Of a stretch of DNA of 64,000 nucleotides, positions 17,220-25,405 are shown in pieces. The stretch is taken from the NCBI RefSeq assembly GCF_030811655.1, contig NZ_JAUSRE010000006.1:124001-188000 (forward strand), read 5' to 3'. A program made the translations under genes and the position numbers. This stretch comes from Pseudarthrobacter enclensis (lineage in GTDB: Bacteria > Actinomycetota > Actinomycetes > Actinomycetales > Micrococcaceae). Position 1 is the stretch's first letter. Every line of letters starts with the position of its first letter. The notes below the pieces were generated by a model that did no database searches, was not told the origin of the DNA, and worked only from the letters and a program-made list of their open reading frames with translations.

Positions 17220-18034
17220 CCCCTGACGGCCCCCGAAAGGGCCAGGGCGTTGCCGGACCCGCGCGCCACGACGACGTAAAGTGCCAGGACCGGCACCGAA
17301 TAGAGAATCGAGAATGCGGCCAGCTGGCCGTACGCCACTGCGCCGTGCTGGCCGAAGAAGCTGAAGATCGATACTGCCGCGGGCTGGCTGGACTCGGACA
17401 GCAGGAGGACGAACGGGACGAAGAAGTTCCCCCAGGCCTGGATGAACACGAAAATGAATACAACGCCCAGGCCCGGACGCATGAGCGGCAGCACAATGGC
17501 CCGCAGCGCTGCCAACCTGGAAGCACCGTCCACCCACGCCGCCTCCTCCAGGGCCAGCGGTACGCCATCCATGAAGTTCCTGGTCATCCAGATGGCCATG
17601 GGCAGGCTGGTTGCGGCCAGGAACAGCACCGTGGCGGGCATGGAGTCCAGCAGCCGCAGCTGCACGAACAATCCGTACACCGGGACCATGATGGCAGTCA
17701 CCGGCAGGCAGGTCCCGAAGAGGATGCCGTACATAAAGGGCGTGTTGAAGCGGGACCGGTAGCGGGACAACGGGTACGCAGCCAGCACGGCAGCCACGAC
17801 GGTCACCAGCCCGGTCCCGGTGGAGAGAAGGAAGCTGTTCCACAGTGGCAGGAACAGCAGCCCGGGCGTGAAGACCGCGGCGAAGTTCCCCAGGCCGGGC
17901 TGTTGGGGAACCCGAGTAGCGTGGCCGGCGGCCGGGTCAAGGGAACCGAAGACCAGCCACAGCAGCGGCAACACGAAACAGGCACCCACCAGCAGCAACA
18001 CCACATCAGCCCAGGTACTGCCACGCGGTTTCAC
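17216..18034 (-). CDS. Carbohydrate ABC transporter permease (MalG/UgpE type)
   Basis: A 272-aa inner-membrane permease of a binding-protein-dependent sugar importer. About six transmembrane segments are visible, and the cytoplasmic EAA loop reads EEAAWVDGASRLAALRAIVLPLMRPG, the site that contacts the ATPase. The start is the GTG at 18034 within a GTGA overlap with the upstream permease stop and with GGAG 8 bases before it. A much longer open frame on this strand reaches 18817 but only duplicates the neighbouring gene in another frame. Last gene of the ROK-SBP-permease-permease operon. Confidence 0.92.
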   Translation of the reverse strand: MKPRGSTWADVVLLLVGACFVLPLLWLVFGSLDPAAGHATRVPQQPGLGNFAAVFTPGLLFLPLWNSFLLSTGTGLVTVVAAVLAAYPLSRYRSRFNTPFMYGILFGTCLPVTAIMVPVYGLFVQLRLLDSMPATVLFLAATSLPMAIWMTRNFMDGVPLALEEAAWVDGASRLAALRAIVLPLMRPGLGVVFIFVFIQAWGNFFVPFVLLLSESSQPAAVSIFSFFGQHGAVAYGQLAAFSILYSVPVLALYVVVARGSGNALALSGAVRG

Positions 18035-18912
18035 GGCCTCTGCTCCCTGAGCAGGCGGAGGTAGGCCGCGCCGAACACGCCGCCAATGACAATCAGGACA
18101 GTGGCCACAGCCGTGCCGTAGCCAATGTCTCCGAACTTGAAGGCCTCCTGGTAGGCCAGCACGGGCAGCGTGGTACTTCCGTTGGCAGGACCGCCGGCGG
18201 TCATCACCCAGATCAGGGTGAAGACAGCCAGGGTCTGCAGCGTCACCAGCATCAGGTTGGTGGCAATGCTTCCCCGGATCACCGGCAGGGTAATGTAGGC
18301 CAGCCGCTGCCAGGCGCCGGCGCCGTCCATCTGCGCCGCCTCGGTCAGCTCGGCCGGGACGCCGTTCAGTGCGGCGCGGTACACCAGCATGGAAAAGGCT
18401 GTCCCCCGCCAGACATTGGCCAGTACCACCGCCGCCATGGGCACCGTGTAGAGCCAGTCGGTCTCCGGCTGTCCCAGGCCGCCAAGGAGTTGGTTGAGCG
18501 TGCCGTCGCGGCTGAAAAAAGCATAAGCGGCGAACGCGGCCACGATTTCCGGCAGGACCCAGGCGGCAACGACGGCGGTGCCCACCGTTGCCGAGACAGC
18601 CGGACGTGCGCGCCGCATGAGTACGGCGAGGGCCAGCCCCAGCACGTTCTGGCCCAGGACGGCCGATCCAGCGACAAACAGGACCGTCAGCCCCAGCGAC
18701 AGCGGAAAGACCGGGTCCTGCACCAGCCGCTGGTAGTTTTCCAGCCCCACCCATTCCGGGTTCCTGGCGTGCCGTCCCGTGAGGCCAACATTGGTCATCG
18801 AGGCGTGGAAGGCCCACAGCACGGGGCCCGCGAGGAACACGAGCAGCAGCACGGCCGCGGGCAGGACCGGCAGGTAGCGGACCACCTGCCGCCCCCGGTG
18901 GGTGGCGGCCAA
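18031..18912 (-). CDS. Carbohydrate ABC transporter permease (MalF/UgpA type)
   Basis: A 293-aa membrane permease partnering the next gene. Hydrophobic segments start at residue ~14; the EAA loop reads ELTEAAQMDGAGAWQRLAYITLPVIRG. The N-terminal periplasmic part carries the NPEWVGLENYQRLVQDP segment usual in this family. It begins 2 bases after the solute-binding protein stop and overlaps the next permease by 4 bases. Like many actinobacterial sugar importers the operon has no ATPase gene, so a shared ATPase such as MsiK elsewhere in the genome is expected to power it. Confidence 0.93.
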   Translation of the reverse strand: MAATHRGRQVVRYLPVLPAAVLLLVFLAGPVLWAFHASMTNVGLTGRHARNPEWVGLENYQRLVQDPVFPLSLGLTVLFVAGSAVLGQNVLGLALAVLMRRARPAVSATVGTAVVAAWVLPEIVAAFAAYAFFSRDGTLNQLLGGLGQPETDWLYTVPMAAVVLANVWRGTAFSMLVYRAALNGVPAELTEAAQMDGAGAWQRLAYITLPVIRGSIATNLMLVTLQTLAVFTLIWVMTAGGPANGSTTLPVLAYQEAFKFGDIGYGTAVATVLIVIGGVFGAAYLRLLREQRP

Positions 18913-18914
18913 TG

Positions 18915-20267
18915 CTACTTCCGGATTGTCTTGTCCGCGCCGACTATCCCGGCCACGGCCGCGTCATAGTCGGCGGCCGCCTGTTCCGGGGTCCTCTTCC
19001 CGGTGATGACGGCCTCGGTGGCTTCCTGGACGGCAGCGGAGATCCGGGGGTAGTCAGACGTGGCCGGGCGGAACCTGGTGACGGACACCAGGCCGGAGAC
19101 GTCCTTCACGAACGGATTCGCTGACTGGTAACCAGCGTCAGCGGCAACGTCCGAGCGGACGGCGATCTGTGAACTGGCCACGGTGAACTTCAGGGAGTTC
19201 TTGGCGTTGAGGGCCGTGGTGAGGAAGTTGAAGGCAAGGTCCGGCTGCTTGGTGTCCGCACCAACGGCCAGGGTCCAACCGCCGGACATGCTGACCGCCC
19301 CCGGGGCCCCGCCACTTTCCGTGGGGAATGGAGCCACGCCCATGTCCTGCGCGTAGCCCGGCCAAGCGTAGCTTCCGCCGGCCTGCCAGAACGACGGCGC
19401 GTAGGAGCCTTCCACGGTTGCCCCGAGCTTTGCTTTGGGGAACCACTCTCCAAACACCTTCTTCCAGATGTTCGGGTCCAGCGCGTCGGCCGGGGCGACC
19501 GCCAGGTGTTCCTTGTAGAGCGTGTCGAGGAACGTCAGCGAGTCCTTGAAGCCGGTTGAGCCGACGACCCACTTTTTCGAATCCTGGTCGTAGAGGGCCG
19601 CGCCGGTGCCGTACAGGAGCTCATAGAAGCCCTGCATGACCGTACCCTCGCCGGTGCCTTTGCCGGCGTACATGTTGAAAGGGATCACATCCGGCTCGGC
19701 GGCTTTGATCTTCCTGGCGGTGTCCAGGATGTCCTGCCAGCTGGACGGATGCCACGGCACGCTGATGCCTGCCGTCTCCAAAACCTTCTTGTTGTACCAG
19801 ATGGCCCTCGTGTCGGTGCCCAGCGGCACCGCGTACGTGCCGCCGTCGTCCGCTTTGCCTGCTTCCTTGGCGCCGGCGTCGAACTTGCCCCAGTCGCCCC
19901 ACCCTGCCAGGCGGCTGTCCAGCTTCAGGAGGTATCCGGCGTCGACGTCGGAGCGGACCTTGAAGGTGTCTTCGTAGAAGACGTCCGGAGCCGTCGAGGG
20001 TGACCGGAGGGCGAGTGCCAGCTTGGTTCCGTAGTCGTCGTCGTTGGCCTGGATGGGCTGCAGGTCGACCGTGACGCCTTGGTTTGCGGCTTCGAACTCC
20101 TTTTTTGCATCCTGGAGCATGCTGTCCAGGGCAGTGAAGGAGTCTGTCTTCTGATAGGCCACTTTGATGGTCTTGTTCCCGCCGCCCGGATCGGCGGGCG
20201 TGCAGGCTGCCAGGACCAGGGTGGCGGCAGCGAGGAGGGACAGCGTCCTGGGTGCGCGGCGAAGCAT
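18915..20267 (-). CDS. Extracellular sugar-binding lipoprotein of ABC importer
   Basis: A 450-aa family 1-type solute-binding protein. The N-terminus is a lipoprotein signal with lipobox LAAC (Cys22), so the mature protein is lipid-anchored on the outer face of the membrane. The following PADPGGG is a flexible linker. Motifs such as DVFYEDTFKV, AVPLGTDTRAIWYNK and MSGGWTLAVGA match the sugar-binding group. It delivers substrate to the two permeases downstream. The exact sugar is unknown. It begins 5 bases after the ROK regulator stop, with GGAAAG upstream of the ATG. Confidence 0.93.
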   Translation of the reverse strand: MLRRAPRTLSLLAAATLVLAACTPADPGGGNKTIKVAYQKTDSFTALDSMLQDAKKEFEAANQGVTVDLQPIQANDDDYGTKLALALRSPSTAPDVFYEDTFKVRSDVDAGYLLKLDSRLAGWGDWGKFDAGAKEAGKADDGGTYAVPLGTDTRAIWYNKKVLETAGISVPWHPSSWQDILDTARKIKAAEPDVIPFNMYAGKGTGEGTVMQGFYELLYGTGAALYDQDSKKWVVGSTGFKDSLTFLDTLYKEHLAVAPADALDPNIWKKVFGEWFPKAKLGATVEGSYAPSFWQAGGSYAWPGYAQDMGVAPFPTESGGAPGAVSMSGGWTLAVGADTKQPDLAFNFLTTALNAKNSLKFTVASSQIAVRSDVAADAGYQSANPFVKDVSGLVSVTRFRPATSDYPRISAAVQEATEAVITGKRTPEQAAADYDAAVAGIVGADKTIRK

Positions 20268-20272
20268 GCCCG

Positions 20273-21523
20273 TCAGCTTTCCAGCAGGAGACGCTGGGCC
20301 CGGGGCGCCAGGGTATGTTCAAGGACCAGTGAGGCGGCGCCGATGGCGCCCACGTCCTCCCCCACCCCCGTACCGACGACCTCGATGGGGTGGATCAGGC
20401 GGGCATCGCTGTTGGCGTCCAGGAGCGGCGGGACCAGTTCCAGGTAACGCTGCGCCAGGCAGGTCCAGAACGGGCCGCCGAAGACCACGCGTTCCACGTC
20501 CAGGGTGTTGGTGACCACCGAGGCGGCCCTCGCAACCAGTGTGGCGGACCTGTCCAGGATGGCGGAGGCCCCTTCATCTCCTGCGTACGCACGCGCACAG
20601 AGCTCGGAAAAGCTCTGCTGGATTTCGGCGGCGCTGCCGGCCGCAGGGCCTTCCAGGATTCCGGCCGCTTCCGCCTGCGCCACCAGGACCTGCGGGATGG
20701 CGGAGGATTTGACGCAGCCGCGCTGGCCGCAGTCGCAGGGTGGCCCATCCGGGTCCACGATGATATGGCCGATTTCACCGGCATTGCCGGACGTTCCCCG
20801 GACCACCTCATCGTTCAGGACGATGCCGCAGCCGATGCCGGTGCCCATGTACATGAAGATGAAGCTGCCGGCGCCGCTGGGGCCGCCCGCCCACGTTTCG
20901 GCGACGGCGGCGCTCGTAACGTCCTTGTCTACCAGGACCGAGTACCCGGTGGCCCTGGCCAGCGCGTCGCGCAGTTCCACCCGGTCCCAGCCGGGGAGCA
21001 GAGGGGGGTCCACCACGGTGCCGTTGTCCAGGTCGATGGGGCCCGGGGCAGCGACGCCGAGCCCTGCAATGCGGCTGCGGTCAACGCCGGAGTCTTCCAC
21101 GAGCTGCGCGAGTTCCGCTGCGATGGTGGCGATGACGGCGGACGGATCGTTTCCGCCGGGTGTCTTGATCCGCGAATGCCGGACAACGGCACCCACGAGG
21201 TCCAGCACCACGAAAGTTGTTACTGCCGGGTCCAGGTGGACCCCGAGGGCATACATGCCGCCGGGATTCAGGCGGAGGATGGTGCGCGGCTTGCCTGGGC
21301 CAGTCCCCTCCTTGCCCGCCTCCACGATCAGGTTCTGGTCCAGCAGGCGCCGGGAAATATTCGAGATGGTCTGCGGCGACAGGCCAACGATCTGGGCCAG
21401 CTCCACGCGGCTGAGGCCACCGGAAGTCCTGCGGATTGCGTCAAGGATGACGGTGAGGTTGAAGTCCCCCATCCTGGGCAAGTTGGTTCCGCGTCTCGGA
21501 GAGGATTGGCGGATCTCAGACAC
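20273..21523 (-). CDS. ROK family transcriptional regulator
   Basis: A 416-aa sugar-responsive regulator of the NagC/Mlc/XylR type. An N-terminal winged HTH (residues ~20-75, LSRVELAQIVGLSPQTISNI) is followed by a ROK sugar-kinase-like domain with GTGIGCGIVLNDEVVRG, NAGEIGH and the zinc motif CDCGQRGC. The phosphate-1 region reads VVLDLVGAV rather than the DxGGT of active kinases, so it is a regulator and not a glucokinase. GTG at 21523 follows AGGGGACACA. As the first gene of the ABC operon, it is expected to repress its own operon and be relieved by the transported sugar. The 117 bases upstream (21524-21640) hold its promoter; no clear operator was identified. Confidence 0.93.
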   Translation of the reverse strand: MSEIRQSSPRRGTNLPRMGDFNLTVILDAIRRTSGGLSRVELAQIVGLSPQTISNISRRLLDQNLIVEAGKEGTGPGKPRTILRLNPGGMYALGVHLDPAVTTFVVLDLVGAVVRHSRIKTPGGNDPSAVIATIAAELAQLVEDSGVDRSRIAGLGVAAPGPIDLDNGTVVDPPLLPGWDRVELRDALARATGYSVLVDKDVTSAAVAETWAGGPSGAGSFIFMYMGTGIGCGIVLNDEVVRGTSGNAGEIGHIIVDPDGPPCDCGQRGCVKSSAIPQVLVAQAEAAGILEGPAAGSAAEIQQSFSELCARAYAGDEGASAILDRSATLVARAASVVTNTLDVERVVFGGPFWTCLAQRYLELVPPLLDANSDARLIHPIEVVGTGVGEDVGAIGAASLVLEHTLAPRAQRLLLES

Positions 21524-21640
21524 TGTGTCCCCTAAACGTCTTCGGCTACCTGTGATGGTGATGCTTTGAATCGTACGTTAAGGGTGCGCCGCCGCCCATA
21601 TGTATGGCCGGCGGCGCGGCGCGGCATGCGTCTTCCCACG

Positions 21641-22834
21641 TCAGCGGGTGGGGCGTCTGCTCCGCGTGACGGTGAACTTCGCGTTCCGGCCCTCCACGTC
21701 TGTAGGCCCCACGAGCCGTTCCAGTGCCGGTACGTAGGCCAGGTGGCGGTTGAAGACCGTCCACAGTTCGCCCCCGGGAGCCAGTACCCGGCCGGCCGCC
21801 CCGATCATCTTCAGGCCGGCGCCGGCGTGGACGCCGGCGCCCACGTGGAAGGGCGGGTTGAGCAGCACCGTTTCCACGGTGCCGTCAGGGAAGGTGCTGA
21901 GCGCGTCGTCCTGCAGCACGGTAATCCGGTCTGCGAGTCCGTTGGCCCGCGCGGTGGCCAGGGCGGACTGCACGGCCGCCGCGGACTGGTCGGTTGCCGT
22001 CACTGAAGCGGCCGGGAACTGCCGGGCGTACATCGCGGCCAGGATGCCGGTACCGCATCCCAGGTCCACCGCATGGCGTGCGGGTTTCATCGAGGGCAGG
22101 AACGTCAGCAGGAAACGGGTGCCGATGTCCAGGCGGGGGCCGGCGAAAACAGCCCCGTGGGCCGCCACGTCCAGGTCCAGTTCCGCGAGATGCTCCACCA
22201 CGGGAAAGCGGGGGGACGTTGTAACCTGCCTGGGGCCGCAGGCCAGGAGGATCCGGGATTTTTGCCGTGCGAGCTGCGGCTGGACGGAAACGAAGTACCG
22301 TTCGAGGACCGCGTTCATGCCCAGTGACATGTGTTTGACCCGGCCCCCTGCGAGCAGGCGGATGCCTGGTGCCGCATGCCGGGCCACCAGGGCGGCGACT
22401 TCCTCCAGTTCCGCAAGGGTTTTGGGGAGCTGCAGCAGCACAGTGTCTGCTTCCGCCAACAGTTCGGGACCCAGGGGCAGCTGGACGAAGCCATTCCCGG
22501 TATGGGCAGCATCAGTCGCGGCAGGGCCGGGTGGGTGGCCGTCTTCGCCAACCAGGGCAGCAGCATTCAGCCGCAGGGCCCTTTCGCCGGTGATCAGGTC
22601 CTGGTGCACCCGCAGCGACGCGGGGGCAAGCACCGCCGAAGCGCCGAGCGTCAGGGCGCCGTAGCGGTCCCCGATAACAGTGATTTTGCTGCCGGCGCGG
22701 CCCAGCTGCACGGCCGTCTCCAGCAGCAGCCGGTCCGTGGCATCCCAGGCCTGCAGGTTGGGGGCTTCGACGTCCGGGCGCCGGCGCAGGACCCGGAAAA
22801 TGTCCTCCAGCGTGTTTGCTGCCACCGGTGTCAT
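21641..22834 (-). CDS. RlmG/RsmC-like rRNA (guanine-N2) methyltransferase
   Basis: A 397-aa class I SAM-dependent methyltransferase with the duplicated architecture of RsmC/RlmG: a degenerate N-terminal methyltransferase-like domain (residues ~1-190) and a catalytic C-terminal domain with motif I AVDLGCGTGILA and the NPPFH signature of N2-guanine methylation. The probable substrate is 16S or 23S rRNA; which guanine cannot be told. ATG at 22834 has GAAGG five bases upstream; the frame is open further but overlaps the monooxygenase gene. It lies 41 bases downstream of that gene on the same strand, a weak suggestion of cotranscription. Confidence 0.85.
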   Translation of the reverse strand: MTPVAANTLEDIFRVLRRRPDVEAPNLQAWDATDRLLLETAVQLGRAGSKITVIGDRYGALTLGASAVLAPASLRVHQDLITGERALRLNAAALVGEDGHPPGPAATDAAHTGNGFVQLPLGPELLAEADTVLLQLPKTLAELEEVAALVARHAAPGIRLLAGGRVKHMSLGMNAVLERYFVSVQPQLARQKSRILLACGPRQVTTSPRFPVVEHLAELDLDVAAHGAVFAGPRLDIGTRFLLTFLPSMKPARHAVDLGCGTGILAAMYARQFPAASVTATDQSAAAVQSALATARANGLADRITVLQDDALSTFPDGTVETVLLNPPFHVGAGVHAGAGLKMIGAAGRVLAPGGELWTVFNRHLAYVPALERLVGPTDVEGRNAKFTVTRSRRPTR

Positions 22835-22875
22835 GCCGCCTTCTGTTGCCTTTGCCCGCCCCGGCTCCCGGGGCA

Positions 22876-23958
22876 TCACCCCCACGTTACCGGTTCCACC
22901 CCTGCCGGCATTCCAGGCAGCCTCATGATCGCCGCCACTGCTGCCCGTCCGGCCCGGTTGGCGCCAATGGTGGACGACGACGGTCCGTAACCCACCAGGT
23001 GGATGCGCGGCTCGGCTGCCACCTGCGTCCCGTCCATGGCAATACCGCCGCCGGGGCCACGCAAGTGCAGCGGTGCGAGGTGTTCCAGTTCCGCCCTGAA
23101 GCCCGTAGCCCATAGGATGACGTCGGCCTTCAGGAGGCTGCCGTCGGCGCGGCAGACGCCGTCAGGTTCAATCGATGTGAACATCGGCTGGCGGTCCAGG
23201 GCGCCCCTGTCCCTGGCGTCCCGCAGCGCAGGTGTCCAGATCAGCCCGGTTACCGAAACAACGCTTTGCGGCGGAAGCCCCTGGCGGACGCGTTCCTCCA
23301 CCAGCGCCACGGCGTCATGGCCGGCCCTGGCGTCGAACGGCCCGTCACGCCACACCGGTTCCCGGCGCGTGAACCAGCTGGTGGAGGTGACCAGCGAGAT
23401 CTCCGCCAGCAGGCCGACGGCGGAGATGCCGCCACCCACCACGATGACGTGTTTGCCGCGGAACTCTTCCGCGGAGACGTAGTCGGCCACGTGCAGCTGC
23501 CTGCCCCGGAAAAGGTCCCGGCCCGGATAAATGGGCCAGAACGGACGGGTCCACGTACCCGTGGCGTTGATGACGGCCCGGGCGCTCCATTCGCCGTCGG
23601 ACGTTTCGATCCGCAGCCGGCCGGCCGGATCATCGTCTTCCCGCCTGACGGCGCGGACGTTGACGGGCCGCCGCACGGAGAGGCCCAGCTGCGCCTCATA
23701 GGTTCCAAAGTAGCGGGTCAGGAAACGGGAGCTGGGCTCCGCCGGATCAACCTCAGGTTTGGGAATGCCCGGCAGGTCGCTGATTCCGTTCACCGTGGCC
23801 ATGCTCAGGCTCTTCCAGCGGTGCCGCCAGGCACCGCCGGGACCTTCCTCCCCGTCGAGCACGGCGTAGTCAAGTCCCCGGCGCTGGAGGTGGTACGCGG
23901 CCGACAGGCCGGCCTGCCCCGCTCCGATGACCACCACATCGGTCCGGTCAGGAATCAC
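22876..23958 (-). CDS. Flavin-containing monooxygenase-like NAD(P)/FAD oxidoreductase
   Basis: A 360-aa two-dinucleotide-binding flavoprotein. The FAD motif is VVVIGAGQAGLSAAYHL (residues ~8-24), the FMO-like GGAWRHRWKSL follows, and the second Rossmann motif VIVVGGGISAVGLLAEI binds NAD(P)H; ATG-W in DVILWATGFR is conserved in the group. Members include CzcO-like and YpeA-like proteins, often miscalled cation-efflux proteins. Substrate unknown. The GTG at 23958 is preceded by TTGGGGA. It is divergent from the CFA-type gene at 24005 with only 46 bases between the starts, so they may share regulation. Confidence 0.85.
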   Translation of the reverse strand: MIPDRTDVVVIGAGQAGLSAAYHLQRRGLDYAVLDGEEGPGGAWRHRWKSLSMATVNGISDLPGIPKPEVDPAEPSSRFLTRYFGTYEAQLGLSVRRPVNVRAVRREDDDPAGRLRIETSDGEWSARAVINATGTWTRPFWPIYPGRDLFRGRQLHVADYVSAEEFRGKHVIVVGGGISAVGLLAEISLVTSTSWFTRREPVWRDGPFDARAGHDAVALVEERVRQGLPPQSVVSVTGLIWTPALRDARDRGALDRQPMFTSIEPDGVCRADGSLLKADVILWATGFRAELEHLAPLHLRGPGGGIAMDGTQVAAEPRIHLVGYGPSSSTIGANRAGRAAVAAIMRLPGMPAGVEPVTWG

Positions 23959-24004
23959 TCCCCAATGATAGTCGCGGAGGCCCGCGCGGCCTTAGGGTGG
24001 GCGC

Positions 24005-25345
24005 ATGGACAGTGGAACAGCGCCGCGGACGGGAACCGGAACCACAGGGCATGCGGCCCGGCTGGAAAGGGCTCTGGGGGTGGTCCTTGGCACCGGGCAG
24101 ATACCCCTGCGGCTGCGCGCCTGGGATGGATCCGAGGCAGGCCCGGCAGATGCACCCATCCTGGAGTTCAGGTCCCGGAAGGCACTGCGCCGCATTCTGT
24201 GGTCGCCCGGGCAGCTGGGCTTGAGCCGGGCGTACGTTGCCGGTGACATCGATGCACCGGGTGACATCTTCGCGGCCTTCTCGGCGTTGAGCTCGGCCGG
24301 TAAGTTTTCCGAGCCCGGCCCCTTCCGTCCGCCGTCGGCCGCCGAGCTTTGGCTCCTGGTGCGTACAGCCGTCCGGCTGGGTGCGCTCGGTCCCAATCCC
24401 GCTCCCCCGCCCGAGGAGGCACGCGTCGCCAGGAAAGGCAGGATGCACTCCAAGGGCAGGGATGCGGCCGCCATCTCGCACCATTACGACGTCGGCAACG
24501 ATTTCTACGCCCTGGTATTGGGGCCTTCCATGGTCTATTCCTGCGCGGTGTGGCCCCCGGACGGCGCCGGACAGTCTGCCAATGCAAAACCGGAGGACGG
24601 CTTGGACGCCGCGCAGGAAGCCAAGCTGGACCTGGTCTGCCGCAAGCTGGGCCTGGGGCCCGGAATGCGGGTCCTTGACGTTGGATGCGGCTGGGGCAGT
24701 TTCGCCATCCACGCTGCGGCCCGGTACGGCGTCAGTGTGGTGGGCGTGACGCTGTCCACTGAACAGGCGGTACTGGCGCGTAAGCGTGTTGCGGACGCGG
24801 GGCTGACGGACCGTGTGGAGATCCGGGTGCAGGACTACCGGGATGTTGGGGACGGGCCCTTCGATGCGATCAGTTCCATCGGCATGTCGGAGCATGTGGG
24901 GCGGGCGCAGACCCCTGCCTACGCCGCCGCGCTGTTTGGGCTGCTGCGGCCCGGCGGCCGGTTGCTGAACCACGCAATCTCCTGGAACGCCGGACCCACC
25001 AGCCCGGACCCGGATTCGTTCATCCCCCGGTACGTCTTCCCGGACGGCGAGATGATCAGCCTGGGCGAGATGGTGTCCGCCCTGGAGACTGCCCGGTTCG
25101 AGGTTCTGGACGTGGAGGCGCTGCGCCGGCACTACGCCCTGACCCTCCGTGCATGGGTCAGCCGGCTGGAGCAGAACTGGGAGCAGGCGGTACGGCTGGC
25201 CGGCGAGGGCCGCGCGCGTGTCTGGCGGCTCTACATGGCCGCGAGTGCCATCGGTTTTGAAAACGGACTGACCGGGGTCAACCAGGTCCTGGTGCGCCGG
25301 CCGGGCGGAGAGGAACCGCCGCTGCGGCGCACGGACTGGCTGTAA
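24005..25345 (+). CDS. Third CFA-family methyltransferase
   Basis: A 446-aa cyclopropane-fatty-acyl-phospholipid synthase paralogue. Landmarks: N-terminal lipid-binding region with LRAWDGSEAGP and LWSPGQLG, then SHHYDVGNDFY, SAM motif I VLDVGCGWGS, and SIGMSEHVG in the active-site region. It resembles the enzyme at 6391-7629 throughout, including shared peptides near the N-terminus, and looks like a duplication of it, but it is 13 kb away and monocistronic. Its C-terminus ends RTDWL, a motif common in actinobacterial enzymes. It acts on membrane phospholipid acyl chains with SAM as methyl donor. Divergent from the flavin monooxygenase gene; followed by a strong terminator. Confidence 0.92.
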   Translation: MDSGTAPRTGTGTTGHAARLERALGVVLGTGQIPLRLRAWDGSEAGPADAPILEFRSRKALRRILWSPGQLGLSRAYVAGDIDAPGDIFAAFSALSSAGKFSEPGPFRPPSAAELWLLVRTAVRLGALGPNPAPPPEEARVARKGRMHSKGRDAAAISHHYDVGNDFYALVLGPSMVYSCAVWPPDGAGQSANAKPEDGLDAAQEAKLDLVCRKLGLGPGMRVLDVGCGWGSFAIHAAARYGVSVVGVTLSTEQAVLARKRVADAGLTDRVEIRVQDYRDVGDGPFDAISSIGMSEHVGRAQTPAYAAALFGLLRPGGRLLNHAISWNAGPTSPDPDSFIPRYVFPDGEMISLGEMVSALETARFEVLDVEALRRHYALTLRAWVSRLEQNWEQAVRLAGEGRARVWRLYMAASAIGFENGLTGVNQVLVRRPGGEEPPLRRTDWL

Positions 25346-25351
25346 CGGCAG

Positions 25352-25387
25352 CGCCCTCCTGCCGGGACGTAACCCGGCAGGAGGGCG
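25352..25387. terminator. Bidirectional terminator
   Basis: Arms CGCCCTCCTGCCGGG (25352-25366) and CCCGGCAGGAGGGCG (25373-25387) form a 15-bp perfect stem with loop ACGTAA, followed by GTTT on the plus strand. It lies between the convergent third CFA gene and the symporter gene. Confidence 0.85.
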
Positions 25388-25405
25388 GTTTATCCCCCGG
25401 GGGGC

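Noticed and set aside
21541..21590. Operator for the ROK regulator around AATCGTACGTT
   Set aside because: The inverted symmetry is partial (central CGTACG only) and could not be told from chance.
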